This document shows positions 54,855 to 64,000 of a stretch of DNA of 64,000 nucleotides, in pieces. The stretch's first letter is position 1; each line of letters begins with the position of its first letter. The position numbers were made by a program, and so were the translations under genes. The DNA comes from Brachyspira suanatina (GTDB lineage Bacteria > Spirochaetota > Brachyspiria > Brachyspirales > Brachyspiraceae): positions 1,194,994 to 1,258,993 of the forward strand of contig NZ_CVLB01000001.1 of assembly GCF_001049755.1 (NCBI RefSeq), given 5' to 3'. The notes under the pieces were generated by a model. The model was given only the letters and a program-made list of their open reading frames with translations, was not told where the DNA came from and did no database searches.

Positions 54855-55658
54855 ATGATAATAACAAATAATATTAATGCCATTAGAGCAAATAGATATT
54901 TAAAAGTTAATTCTACTGAACATAAGAAAAAATTTCCTAGTTTATTTGCAAGCGAGAAAGGTCCTTTAGTACAAGGAAGATATATGCTTCGTGCAGAAAA
55001 AAATACTCAAGACGGAATATCATTTATACAAACAGCCGATGGATATCTAGGAGAAACAATAGATATATTGCAGCGTATTAGAGAATTAGCAGTAAAATCT
55101 GCAAATGGAATATATAACAATTCTGACAGATCATATATTCAGGCAGAGGTATCAAGTTTAATAGATGAAATAGATAGGGTAGCAAGTCAGGCACAATTCA
55201 ATACTTTAAATATATTGACAGGAAGATTTTCAAATACAGTTAATGCTTCTGCAAGTATGTGGATTCATATAGGGCCAAGCAGAGATCAGAGAAAAAGAAT
55301 TTATGTCGCTACAATGACAGCAAGTTCTTTAAAATTAAAAAATGAATTTAATAGTTATATTTCTGTATCTTCTGCAAGTAAAGCAAATAGAACTATAGGA
55401 ATGATAGATAATGCTATTGAATATGTTATTAAACAAAGAGCCGATTTAGGGGCTTATAAAAATAGATTTAATACATATATTCAAGGGCTTATGAACTCTT
55501 ATGAAAATACTATTGCTTATGGTAGTAAAAAAATGGATAGAGATGTAGCTGAGGCTTCTATTTATGAGGCTATAAGTTCAATAAAATCTCAATCTGCTTT
55601 GGCTATGCTTGTACATTCTAATAATTTGCCTAAGGATGCTTTAAACCTATTAAGATAG
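54855..55658 (+). CDS. Divergent FlaB-type flagellin-like protein
   Basis: A 267-residue flagellin homologue with the N-terminal 'MIITNNINAIRANRYL', 'NTQDGISFIQTADGYLGETI', 'ELAVKSANG', 'IDRVASQAQFNTLNILTG' and the C-terminal D0 region ('GAYKNRFNTYIQ', 'QSALAMLVHSNNLPKDALNL'). The usual flagellin motif SSGxRINxAxDDAxG is missing; residues about 22-46 are replaced by 'FPSLFASEKGPLVQGRYM'. It is shorter than the roughly 285-residue spirochaetal FlaB core proteins. It may be a minor filament or cap-like component. Upstream, ACCGATAA (54805-54812) resembles a sigma-28 -10 but lacks a good -35. Confidence 0.85.
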   Translation: MIITNNINAIRANRYLKVNSTEHKKKFPSLFASEKGPLVQGRYMLRAEKNTQDGISFIQTADGYLGETIDILQRIRELAVKSANGIYNNSDRSYIQAEVSSLIDEIDRVASQAQFNTLNILTGRFSNTVNASASMWIHIGPSRDQRKRIYVATMTASSLKLKNEFNSYISVSSASKANRTIGMIDNAIEYVIKQRADLGAYKNRFNTYIQGLMNSYENTIAYGSKKMDRDVAEASIYEAISSIKSQSALAMLVHSNNLPKDALNLLR

Positions 55659-55666
55659 TTAGTAAT

Positions 55667-55695
55667 TTGATTTAATTTTACAATTATGGTATAAT
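55667..55695 (+). promoter_or_regulatory. Promoter for chemoreceptor 1
   Basis: TTGATT (55667-55672), 17 bases, then TATAAT (55690-55695) with an extended -10 TG two bases before. It is 32 bases ahead of ATG 55727. Confidence 0.75.
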
Positions 55696-55726
55696 GTAGT
55701 TCAAATTTTATAATAAGGGTTAAAAA

Positions 55727-57961
55727 ATGAAACTTAATAGTTTGACATTTAAAATACCGCTTATTATGGGACTTTCTATTACATTATCAATATTTGTAAT
55801 AACAGTTATAATGTTTTTAATATCATTAAAGTCTGTTGATATAGCGGCTCAAAATGGATTTGAAACTACTGCTGCTGCCTATGAGGGTACAGCCAATCTA
55901 TGGATAGAACATCAAAAATCAATAATTGAAAGTTTTGCTACTAATGAAAGTATAGTCAATTATTTGTTATCTGCTGATGAGTATAATACTCAGATGGCAA
56001 GCAATACTTTAATAGGATTTAAAAATTATAGAAATGCCTCATTGCATTTTACTATTTTGAATAGAGAAGGTAAAGTTCTTCTTGATTCAGAAAATGGATC
56101 TTTGATCAACTATAATAATGGTTATGATTCAGATTTTTCTTTGTATAAAAATCAAACTGAAAAAATGGGAATTGTTAAATCTTCAATAACAGGCGATATC
56201 GTTTACAAAATGTATGCTGATATTAAAGATAATAATGGAAATGTTATAGGAGTTTTATCATCTCATATAGATTGGTCAGATTTTATAAAGCATTGTATTT
56301 CATTTGCTAAAATAGGAAATACAGGTAATATAATGATAGTTGATGAGGATAAGAATATCATTGCTCATAAAGATGAAAATAAAATTTTAAACAGTTTAAA
56401 AGATTTTAAAGCTCTTGATGATATGACTGTATTAAAAAAATCTATTAAGCATTATAGAGATAATGATAATAAACTTTATATGATGTATTTCAGTCCTATA
56501 ATATATCCTCATTGGTATATAGTTGCCACTATAGCTGAAAGCGAACTTTATAATCCTGTAAATAATATGTTAAGACATCCTATATATATAGCAGCTATTT
56601 TGATTTTTTTATCTATTATTATGATTTGGATATTTTCAAAATATATAACATCTCCTATTAAAGAGATTGTTAAAGAGGCAGACAATATTGCAAATGGAGA
56701 TTTAACTACTGTAATATCTAAAAAACATTTGAATAGAAAAGATGAAATAGGAGATATTTTAAATAGCTTTAATAAGATGAAAAAAGTTATAAAAGATATT
56801 ATTAAAGTTGTAAATTCAAATATTTCTCAAACAAAAAGAACAGCTTATAGTTTATATTATTCAAATAAAGATTTATCAGAGCGAACTATATCTCAAGCCT
56901 CCGATATAAATGCTACAACATCATTTATGAAAAACATTTCTATTTCCATAGATGAATCAACTAATGATATGAAATCTATGAGTGACGGCATGATAGATGC
57001 CAGAAATGAAATAAATAATGCAGGTTCTATAATATTTGATACAGCTAAAAATACAGAACTTGTTTTTGAATCCAGTAAAAAGATAGGCTATATAATAAAG
57101 ATTATTGAAGATATTGCATTTCAAACTAATATATTGGCTTTGAATGCTTCGGTAGAGGCAGCAAGAGCAGGAGAACAGGGAAGAGGATTTGCTGTTGTTG
57201 CTTCTGAAGTTAGAAATTTGGCATTGAATACATCAGAGTCAGCTAAGAATATTACTTCTTTAATAGAAGATAGTAATGATAAAATTAAAAAAGCAACTGA
57301 TTCTGCTAATATGTCACAAAAATTATTCGTTGAAATAGAGAAAAAAATAGAAAACACTACCAATATAATGAAAGATGTAGTTGTAAAGATTAATAAACAG
57401 CAGGAAGATGTTTCTAAAATTAATAATTCTATGCTTAGTATAGATGCTAAGACTAAAGATAATGCCGATTTGGTAGAACTTATGAAACATTCTTCTTCAG
57501 AATTGGAAAAGCAAACTAATAACTTTTTTAGTGCTATAAGCTTTTTTAAAACAGGTGTTTATCATTTGGATTGGTCTGAAAATTATAATACTAATAATGA
57601 ATATATAGATGAACAGCATAAAAAATTATTAAATTTTATTAATGATATATATTCGGCTATATATGAAGAAGATTCTGAAAGAGTAAAAAATGTATTTAAT
57701 ATGACATTGGATTATACTAAATATCATTTTTCGGATGAAGAGAAACTACAAAATGAAAATGCTGATAGATATAAAAAAATAAAGGAACATTTTGAACAGC
57801 ATAGAAGTTTTGAAAATTTAGTGGCTAGAAAAATAGATGAACTTAATACTTCAAATGAATGGAAAAATACAGCTTTGGATATGGCAAATATATTAAGTAA
57901 GTGGCTTATTCAGCATATTGGAGTTTGGGATAAAGAATTTGTAAAAATGGTTGGAATATAG
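55727..57961 (+). CDS. Methyl-accepting chemotaxis protein with hemerythrin domain 1
   Basis: A 744-residue chemoreceptor. A first TM helix (about 10-33), then a periplasmic Cache-like sensor (35-285), a second TM (289-308), HAMP (309-362), the signalling coiled coil with tip '[17 protein letters not shown]' near 470, and a C-terminal bacteriohemerythrin (about 607-744). The diiron ligands are visible as His in 'YIDEQHKKL', '[10 protein letters not shown]', 'HFEQH' and 'IQHIGVWD'. It probably couples oxygen or redox binding at iron to CheA. The fusion places the oxygen sensor in the cytoplasm beside the signalling domain. Confidence 0.93.
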   Translation: MKLNSLTFKIPLIMGLSITLSIFVITVIMFLISLKSVDIAAQNGFETTAAAYEGTANLWIEHQKSIIESFATNESIVNYLLSADEYNTQMASNTLIGFKNYRNASLHFTILNREGKVLLDSENGSLINYNNGYDSDFSLYKNQTEKMGIVKSSITGDIVYKMYADIKDNNGNVIGVLSSHIDWSDFIKHCISFAKIGNTGNIMIVDEDKNIIAHKDENKILNSLKDFKALDDMTVLKKSIKHYRDNDNKLYMMYFSPIIYPHWYIVATIAESELYNPVNNMLRHPIYIAAILIFLSIIMIWIFSKYITSPIKEIVKEADNIANGDLTTVISKKHLNRKDEIGDILNSFNKMKKVIKDIIKVVNSNISQTKRTAYSLYYSNKDLSERTISQASDINATTSFMKNISISIDESTNDMKSMSDGMIDARNEINNAGSIIFDTAKNTELVFESSKKIGYIIKIIEDIAFQTNILALNASVEAARAGEQGRGFAVVASEVRNLALNTSESAKNITSLIEDSNDKIKKATDSANMSQKLFVEIEKKIENTTNIMKDVVVKINKQQEDVSKINNSMLSIDAKTKDNADLVELMKHSSSELEKQTNNFFSAISFFKTGVYHLDWSENYNTNNEYIDEQHKKLLNFINDIYSAIYEEDSERVKNVFNMTLDYTKYHFSDEEKLQNENADRYKKIKEHFEQHRSFENLVARKIDELNTSNEWKNTALDMANILSKWLIQHIGVWDKEFVKMVGI

Positions 57962-58183
57962 TAATAAAATTTTATATTATATACGATATTATTAATAAAA
58001 ATATTTTGTAATATAAAAAACTTTTATTATCTTTTAATTATATAATTAATTAAAGGAAATGGAATATTATATACTTATTAATAATTAATACTTATAAGAA
58101 AAATGTTTTATGTTGAAATTATTTTTATAAGTGTTATTATTTTATTTGTACATTAAAATTAATAATCTACTTCGGGAGAAAGT

Positions 58184-60448
58184 ATGAAAATATATAGTTT
58201 AAGATTCAAAATACCTGTGTTGTTTGTAACAGCTATAGTTTTATCTATATTACTTAGTGTTGGTGTTGCATTGTTTTTTAGTACAAAAGCTATAGATGAT
58301 GCTGTTGAGAGCGGATTTGAATCCACATCAGTTTCTTATAAAAATTTGATCAATCTTTGGCTGGAAGATAATCATTCCTCTATGGCTAATTTTGTTACTT
58401 CTCAGGCATTAATAAATTTTTTACTTAATACTCAAGATGAAACTTTAAGAGTTAGCGCTGAAGAAGCTTTAAAATATTTTAAGACTTCTAAAAGATCTTT
58501 TATTAATTTTATTTTATTGGATTTAAATGGAAATGCTATAATAGATTCTGAAAATGGAATTCTTAATAATGTAACTATGGATAGAAATGATGATGGTTGG
58601 AAAAAGTTTGTTGCTGGAGGATATAATTCCGGAGGTGAGGCTAGCGTAAGTAAATCAGTTGCCACAGGAAATCCTACATATAGAGTATGGGCTGGAATAA
58701 AAGATAATACAGGAAAAGTTATAGGAGTATTATCTGGAAACGTAGATTGGGGAGATTTAATTAATGGATATATTCTAAATGTGAAAATAGGAGAAACTGG
58801 AAGAATATCTATAATAGACGACAATAAAAAAATATTGGCTCATAATGATAGTACTAAAATTTTAACTACTGCAGGAAATAATATTCCTTATGATGAAGTT
58901 TTTAAAAATAAAAATGGTATAATGCATTATAAGGATAGTGCTGATAATCAAAAATATTTAATGTCATATTATAATGTAGATAATACAGATTGGTATATTA
59001 TAATAACTATGTTGGAAAAAGAGTTATATTCTTCATTAGGACGAACTATCATATTCTCAATATTATTTGGAATAGCTATAATAGTTACTGTAACAATTAT
59101 AATTGTAGGATTCACAAGAAGATTAACATCTCCTCTTAAAGAGGCTTTGAGATTAGCAAATTTAATATCTAAGGGTGATTTAACTTTTGAAGTAAATAAT
59201 AAATATTTCGGAAGAAGAGATGAGATAGGAGAATTAATAAAAAGTTTTGATAATATGAAAACATCTATAAGAGATATTATAGATGTAGCCAATTCAAACG
59301 TTGCTTTAACTAAAAGAACAGCTTATTCCTTATCATATTCAAATAAAGATTTAGCTACAAGAACTTTGAATCAGGCATCGGATTTGGAAAAGACAGCTGA
59401 AGCTACAGAAGAAATTTCAAGTACTATAAAGAAAACTGCTGAAAATGCTGCTATTATTAATGATATGATGATAGATGCAAGAAATGCTGTAGAAGAAGCT
59501 GGAAGTATTATTTCTGAAACAGCTCAAAATACTAGTCAAGCATTTGAATACAGCCAAAAGATTAGCGGATTAGTAAAGTTTATTGAAGATATAGCATTCC
59601 AAACTAATATATTAGCTTTAAATGCTTCAGTAGAGGCAGCAAGAGCAGGAGAGCAGGGCAGAGGATTTGCTGTTGTAGCTTCAGAGGTTAGAAACTTGGC
59701 TCAGACTACTCAAAGCTCTGTTAATAATATTACTTCATTTATTACAGAAAGTAATGAGAAGGTAAAAAAGGCAACAGATTCTGCTAATATGTCAAGAACT
59801 TTATTTGAAGATATAGAAAGCAAAATTGAAGAAACTACAAGAGTTATTGCTGATATGGCTAATACTACTAAAGAACAATTAATAGGTATAGACAGTATAA
59901 ATAATGCTATGTCAAATATGGATGCTCAAACTCAAGGCAATAGTTCATTAGTTTCATCTATGCATGAATCATCTAAAGAACTTGAAGAACAAATGGAAGA
60001 ATTATCTAATGCTATGGCTTTCTTTAAAGTAGGAGCTAAGAAATTAGAGTGGCTTGATCAGTATTATACTCATAATAAAACTATAGATGGTCAGCATGTT
60101 CAAATTATAGAATATGCTAATAAAGTTCATTCAGCTTTATATAATGGTGTAAAAGAAGATGTTGATGAAGCATTTAAAGGTGCTATTAACTATACTAAAT
60201 ACCATTTTGCTGAAGAACAAAAAATACAAGTTGCTAATAAAGATAAATATCATAAGATTAAAGAACATTTTGAAGAACATAGAAAATTTGAAAAAGCTAT
60301 TGATGATCAGTATAAAGCATTTAAATCAAGCAGCGATTGGCGTCAGATAGCTACAGATTTTTCAGAACTTTTAGCTAAACTCTTAATAGAACATATAGGG
60401 GTATGGGATAAAGAGTTTGTAAGAATTTCTGGCATACAAGATTCTTAA
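58184..60448 (+). CDS. Methyl-accepting chemotaxis protein with hemerythrin domain 2
   Basis: A 754-residue paralogue of the preceding receptor with the same order: TM, Cache-like sensor (about 35-285), TM, HAMP, signalling tip '[17 protein letters not shown]' and hemerythrin with 'TIDGQHVQI', '[10 protein letters not shown]', 'HFEEHRKF' and '[11 protein letters not shown]'. The sensor regions differ more than the signalling parts, so the two probably share hemerythrin input but differ in external ligand. The 222-base gap between the genes suggests separate promoters. Confidence 0.93.
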   Translation: MKIYSLRFKIPVLFVTAIVLSILLSVGVALFFSTKAIDDAVESGFESTSVSYKNLINLWLEDNHSSMANFVTSQALINFLLNTQDETLRVSAEEALKYFKTSKRSFINFILLDLNGNAIIDSENGILNNVTMDRNDDGWKKFVAGGYNSGGEASVSKSVATGNPTYRVWAGIKDNTGKVIGVLSGNVDWGDLINGYILNVKIGETGRISIIDDNKKILAHNDSTKILTTAGNNIPYDEVFKNKNGIMHYKDSADNQKYLMSYYNVDNTDWYIIITMLEKELYSSLGRTIIFSILFGIAIIVTVTIIIVGFTRRLTSPLKEALRLANLISKGDLTFEVNNKYFGRRDEIGELIKSFDNMKTSIRDIIDVANSNVALTKRTAYSLSYSNKDLATRTLNQASDLEKTAEATEEISSTIKKTAENAAIINDMMIDARNAVEEAGSIISETAQNTSQAFEYSQKISGLVKFIEDIAFQTNILALNASVEAARAGEQGRGFAVVASEVRNLAQTTQSSVNNITSFITESNEKVKKATDSANMSRTLFEDIESKIEETTRVIADMANTTKEQLIGIDSINNAMSNMDAQTQGNSSLVSSMHESSKELEEQMEELSNAMAFFKVGAKKLEWLDQYYTHNKTIDGQHVQIIEYANKVHSALYNGVKEDVDEAFKGAINYTKYHFAEEQKIQVANKDKYHKIKEHFEEHRKFEKAIDDQYKAFKSSSDWRQIATDFSELLAKLLIEHIGVWDKEFVRISGIQDS

Positions 60449-60451
60449 ATA

Positions 60452-61009
60452 TTATTTCCAATTAGAACCGAATGGAGAGCTTTCTATAAGTCTATTGTAG
60501 AAAAGCTCTCTTATTTTATTTAAAAACTTTTTTGTTTCATAGCTTGAATAATCAGCATAAGTCCATTCTAATTCTGTATAACCTTTTTTCTTTTTGTATA
60601 TAAGAGTTAAATCTGCAAATACTCCGTCTTTTAAATATATTCTATGTGTAAAGTTTTTATTTGTAACTAGAATGAAATTTTCTAATGTTAGTATGGCAGG
60701 GTCTATATTAATTTTTCTATTATTATTTTCATCTGAATATTCTTTTTCTATACTGTCAGTTATTTTTTTAACATCGCTTATATAATCTCTTTCTATCATA
60801 TTCTTAAAAACTATAAACCTTTTATTTAAAGATTCTCCCATCTCTTCTTTGTAATATGCAGAATGTGAAAATAAATATTCGTCACTGATAATTTCAATTT
60901 CACCAAAATTGTCTATAAGTTTTTTTAATACAGAATTATAAATATTTATATCATTATACATTAAGGCAGCAACAAGAACTGCTTTAGATTGTTTCAGAAC
61001 TTTACTCAT
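60452..61009 (-). CDS. DUF4416 family protein
   Basis: A 185-residue protein with DUF4416 features: 'KLIDNFGEIEIISDEYLFSH', 'YYKEEMGESLNKRFIVF', 'KINIDPAILTLENFILVT' and 'HRIYLKDGVFADLTLIY'. The function of this family is unknown. It converges with the chemoreceptor gene, with stop codons only 3 bases apart. Its 3' coding sequence contains a hairpin that can act as a terminator for the opposite strand. Confidence 0.87.
   Translation of the reverse strand: MSKVLKQSKAVLVAALMYNDINIYNSVLKKLIDNFGEIEIISDEYLFSHSAYYKEEMGESLNKRFIVFKNMIERDYISDVKKITDSIEKEYSDENNNRKINIDPAILTLENFILVTNKNFTHRIYLKDGVFADLTLIYKKKKGYTELEWTYADYSSYETKKFLNKIRELFYNRLIESSPFGSNWK
60475..60520 (+). terminator. Terminator for chemoreceptor 2 inside the convergent gene
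   Basis: GAGAGCTTTCTA (60475-60486) pairs with TAGAAAAGCTCTC (60498-60510) with one bulged A, followed by TTATTTTATTT. It lies within the coding sequence of the DUF4416 gene. Confidence 0.55.
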
Positions 61010-61399
61010 AATGCTATATATTATATTATATTTTTAAATAAGCAATATATTATATTTTTTATATTGACAAAAAAAGTTTACTATGTTAATTTATATAAAC
61101 TATGAATCATTATTTATTAATACAATCTACAATATTTTAAATTATTTCAAGAATACTCTGTAATTTTTCTTTTATTTATTATATATCTATATTCCACATA
61201 TTATAATTTTTTGTTAAGATATAAAAATCTCTAAAACACTAACATTATTTTATTTTAACAAAACTTCTGATAATATATAATATGAGGTGCTTTTGTAGTT
61301 TATAATTTTTGATTATGAATAAAAATAATTTGTATTATTTATAATATGTAAAGTCATAGCGCTTGTGCTTTATCTATTCGATAATTTTTAAAAGTGAAT
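61010..61399. other. A+T-rich intergenic region
   Basis: Close to 390 bases between the start of DUF4416 and the argD terminator. TTGACA at about 61064 with a weak TAATTT 17 bases later is a possible plus-strand promoter, but no gene follows it. No RNA gene was recognised; a small unannotated RNA cannot be excluded. Confidence 0.4.
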
Positions 61400-61452
61400 A
61401 CAAATAAAATAAACCTGCTTGATAATGTAAAAAACATCATTATAAAGCAGGT
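61400..61452 (-). terminator. Rho-independent terminator after argD
   Basis: On the minus strand ACCTGCTT (61452-61445) pairs with AAGCAGGT (61420-61413), with further ATAATG/CATTAT pairing inside and a TTATTTTATTT tail. Confidence 0.8.
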
Positions 61453-61461
61453 CTATTATCT

Positions 61462-62694
61462 CTATCCTAAACACTCGCAAAGTATTGAAATGGCTTTTTC
61501 TAATTCTTTGTCTGTTATTGTGAGAGGTGGAAGAAGTCTTATTTTGTTTTTAGCAGTTAATGGAATAGCTCCTTTTGATATGCATTTTTCTACTATTTCT
61601 CTTGCATTTAATCCTTCTTTCAAACCTATTCCAAGCATTAAGCCTATTCCGTCTACGCTTACAACATTATCAAGTTTTGTTAATTTACTTTTTATATATT
61701 TAGATTTCTTTTCAACTTCTTTTAATAAGTTTTTATCTATTATATTTAATACTTCCAAAGCACCGGCAGCAACAACGGGATTAGCTCCGAATGTAGAAGC
61801 ATGATCTCCCGGAACAAATACATCAGAACATTTTTTACTCATAAGCATTGCACCTATAGGAAGTCCTCCTCCTAAACCTTTAGCCAATGTAGTGATATCA
61901 GGCTTTATACCAAAATGCTCAGAGCATAAGAATTTTCCTGTTCTTCCTGCACCTGTCTGTACTTCATCGACTATAAAAAGTATATCATTTTCTTCGCAGT
62001 ATTTTTGTACTTTTTGCACATATTCTTTATCAAGAGGTATAACTCCACCTTCTCCTTGTATAAGCTCCATCATCATAGCACAGGCATTATCTTTTAATTT
62101 TTCTACAGTGTCTTCATAATTGTTTGCCTCTGCAAATTCGAAACCTTCCAAAAATGGGAAAAAGTAATTATGAAAAATATCTTGTCCTGTAGCTGAAATT
62201 GTAGCCATAGTTCTGCCATGAAAAGAATTTTTTAAAGTTACTATTTTGTTTCTTTTATAATTTTTATCATTATTAGCATATTTATTGAAAGAGTATTTTC
62301 TAGCACATTTAATAGCAGCTTCATTTGCTTCAGCACCAGAGTTGCAGAAAAATACTTTATCATATTTTGTAATAGTGCATAGTTTTTTTGCTAAATCTAT
62401 ATAAGGTTTTGTATAGTATAGGTTTGATGTATGCTGAAGAGTTTTTAATTGATTAGCTACGGCATTTATATAATTTTTATTTCCATAACCAATGCTATTA
62501 ACTCCTATACCGCTTCCTAAATCAATATACTCTTTTCCTTCTATATCTTTTAATTTACAATCTTTTCCAGATTCCAAAACTATATCAAATCTAGCATAAG
62601 TATTGGCAACATATTTTTTATTATTATTAATATATTCTTTTTTTAATTTTGATTTTTCATTATCTTGATTATTATTTGTTTTCTTACAAGGCAT
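61462..62694 (-). CDS. argD: Acetylornithine aminotransferase
   Basis: A 410-residue class III PLP aminotransferase of arginine synthesis: 'LKDIEGKEYIDLGSGIGVNS', 'FFCNSGAEANEAAIKCARKY', 'NSFHGRTMATISATGQ', 'FIVDEVQTGAGRTG' and the Schiff-base Lys in 'TTLAKGLGGGLPIGA'. A TTG in frame at 62709 would add five residues; GGGAG with 7-base spacing supports ATG 62694. It is downstream of argB (34 bases), so the two form an operon. The related ornithine or GABA aminotransferases are less likely given argB. Confidence 0.93.
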   Translation of the reverse strand: MPCKKTNNNQDNEKSKLKKEYINNNKKYVANTYARFDIVLESGKDCKLKDIEGKEYIDLGSGIGVNSIGYGNKNYINAVANQLKTLQHTSNLYYTKPYIDLAKKLCTITKYDKVFFCNSGAEANEAAIKCARKYSFNKYANNDKNYKRNKIVTLKNSFHGRTMATISATGQDIFHNYFFPFLEGFEFAEANNYEDTVEKLKDNACAMMMELIQGEGGVIPLDKEYVQKVQKYCEENDILFIVDEVQTGAGRTGKFLCSEHFGIKPDITTLAKGLGGGLPIGAMLMSKKCSDVFVPGDHASTFGANPVVAAGALEVLNIIDKNLLKEVEKKSKYIKSKLTKLDNVVSVDGIGLMLGIGLKEGLNAREIVEKCISKGAIPLTAKNKIRLLPPLTITDKELEKAISILCECLG

Positions 62695-62728
62695 TTTTTT
62701 TACTCCCAATTACAATTTTTTAAGATTA

Positions 62729-63595
62729 TCAATCTTTATGAAACATAGTTCCTATACCTTCATCGGTGAACATTTCTATTAATAATGAATGGCATAATCT
62801 TCCATCTATTATAAATACTTTTGATACACCATTATCAACTGCATCTATACAATGCTTAACTTTAGGTATCATTCCTCCTGATATAGTACCGTCTTTTATA
62901 AGATTTTCTATATCTTTAATATTAATTTGACTTATTAAAGTGTTTTCATCATCTTTATCTTTTAAAAGTCCTGGCGTATCAGTCATATATATTAAAGTTT
63001 CAGCTTTTAAGCTCTCTGCTATTTTTGCAGCGGCAGTATCAGCATTAATATTATAAACATTTCCTTCATCATCGCATCCTACAGTTGCAACTATTGGAAT
63101 ATATTTATTTGATATAATTGTATTAAGCAAATCTGTATCAACATCATCAACATCGCCTACAAATCCCAAATCATCATCACCTTTGTATTTGCTTACTTTA
63201 AACATCTTTCCGTCAATACCGCATATACCAAGACATTTACCTCCGCAGTTTTCTAAAGATGCTACCAACTCTTTATTAACTTTACCAGCAAGAACCATTT
63301 TTACTATTTCAGCAGTTTCGCTGTCAGTGTATCTTAAACCATTTATAAATTTTGATTCTTTTCCTATTTTATTAAGCATAGCAGTAATATCTTTTCCTCC
63401 GCCATGCACAACAATAACATTTATTCCCACAGTAGAAAGCAAAGCAACATCGCTCATAACTTTCTTTTTTAATTCAGGATTTTCCATAGCACTTCCGCCG
63501 TATTTTATTACAACGGTTTTTCCTGTGTATTTCTGTATATAAGGCAATGCCTGATTAAGTATAAATGCTTTATCTCTATTTGAAATATTATCCAT
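62729..63595 (-). CDS. argB: Acetylglutamate kinase
   Basis: A 288-residue enzyme that phosphorylates N-acetylglutamate, the second step of arginine synthesis. It shows 'TVVIKYGGSAMENPELKK', the glycine-rich 'VIVVHGGGKDITAML', 'GLRYTDSETAEIVKMVLAGK', 'NINADTAAAKIAESLKA' and 'GGMIPKVKHCIDAV'. ATG 63595 follows AAGGAA. It leads an argB-argD pair on the minus strand; no other arg gene is inside the window. Confidence 0.96.
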   Translation of the reverse strand: MDNISNRDKAFILNQALPYIQKYTGKTVVIKYGGSAMENPELKKKVMSDVALLSTVGINVIVVHGGGKDITAMLNKIGKESKFINGLRYTDSETAEIVKMVLAGKVNKELVASLENCGGKCLGICGIDGKMFKVSKYKGDDDLGFVGDVDDVDTDLLNTIISNKYIPIVATVGCDDEGNVYNINADTAAAKIAESLKAETLIYMTDTPGLLKDKDDENTLISQINIKDIENLIKDGTISGGMIPKVKHCIDAVDNGVSKVFIIDGRLCHSLLIEMFTDEGIGTMFHKD

Positions 63596-63641
63596 TTTTA
63601 TTTCCTTAATTATTTAATTAAATTATTTTTATAAATTTTAA

Positions 63642-63918
63642 TATATACCTAAACAATTATATTTTGTAAATTTTAATATTTTTGTAGATGTATTATCAAC
63701 TTTTTTACCGCACAAAAAAGTTGCAAAAAACGCAAGTGCTATAACCTTATATTATTACAATATATATTAAATGTGTGATAATACTTAAAATTGGGGATAA
63801 AAATGCAGTTTTTTTGGTTCTTTTATACTAATAAAAGAACTGGGGTGCGGGGCAAAGCCCTGCAAGTATTTTTAATTAAAAAATTAATTTTGACAAACTC
63901 TAAAATTTTCAGTATATA
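63642..63918 (+). repeat. MITE-like element, copy D
   Basis: A 277 bp element with left end TATATACCTAAACAATTAT and right end AAAATTTTCAGTATATA. The interior (AAAATGCAGTTTTTTTGG, then a TTCTTTTATACTAATAAAAGAA hairpin of which each arm is under 10 bases) reads in the same direction as copy B, although B's ends are the other way round. The interior is therefore flipped relative to the ends compared with copies A-C. Confidence 0.65.
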
Positions 63919-64000
63919 CTACATTTAAAATATATTTAACTTATATTTATTAATATTTTATAATATTAATGAATGCTTATACGTTATTAAATAACTATAA

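Noticed and set aside
61081..61120. Short ORF behind a TTGACA promoter
   Set aside because: The frame has 11 codons, no bias toward any amino acid, and no downstream gene on that strand.

Overview
The window looks like a chromosomal segment of a Brachyspira-type spirochaete. The grounds are the very A+T-rich sequence, a divergent FlaB-like periplasmic flagellin, two chemoreceptors ending in hemerythrin domains, a CheX-type phosphatase, DUF4416, several ankyrin-repeat envelope proteins and simple-repeat tracts. The species assignment is inference from gene content. No tRNA, rRNA, CRISPR array or intact insertion sequence was seen.

Layout. 1-4.85 kb: three ankyrin-repeat proteins and a membrane protein. 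4.86-9.5 kb, minus strand: a close-packed run of CheX, a lipoprotein amidase, a CNNM/CorC transporter, a CapA-like lipoprotein and a NADAR protein. 9.8-18.7 kb: dnaE, clpB, an AGCS symporter and msrB. 19.2-21.3 kb: deoD and a DAHP synthase behind an unrecorded aromatic-codon leader peptide. 21.5-28.7 kb: an envelope-decoration operon (CDP-glycerol-type phosphotransferase, LicC-LicA fusion, EutH, a heptamer-repeat leader ORF, a YidC-sulfatase fusion). 28.7-39.8 kb: SpoIID, a frameshifted aldehyde dehydrogenase, two lytic transglycosylases, a PepSY-like protein and a YfhO-like protein. 40.3-46.8 kb: a serine biosynthesis set, a Spy-like protein, MscL with a zinc ribbon and a DAACS symporter. 46.9-51.1 kb: two paralogous methyltransferases behind GAGT tracts, then conserved proteins. 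51.5-63.6 kb: acyl-CoA synthetase, glycosyltransferase, flagellin-like protein, two chemoreceptors, DUF4416, argD and argB.

The most striking signal is a repeated regulatory design. At the YidC-sulfatase gene (heptamer tract, 20 units) and at the second methyltransferase (GAGT tract, 18 units), a strong ribosome binding site and ATG sit directly before the tract. They open a short leader ORF whose reading frame depends on the repeat number. One frame in three runs on to overlap the start codon of the next gene. That start codon, and part or all of its Shine-Dalgarno, lies inside an inverted repeat, so I infer that only in-phase leader translation melts the hairpin. The first methyltransferase has the same hairpin with a compensatory base-pair change, but its leader start is destroyed. 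At the tract lengths present, both intact leaders are out of the coupled phase.

A second observation is a family of four 277-397 bp non-coding elements (18.7, 33.8, 51.1 and 63.6 kb) with about 29 bp imperfect terminal inverted repeats, resembling MITEs. A third is a leader peptide (8 of 23 residues Phe/Tyr) upstream of DAHP synthase, with three mutually exclusive helices that suggest attenuation. All functional assignments rest on reading motifs by eye; no database search or folding program was run.
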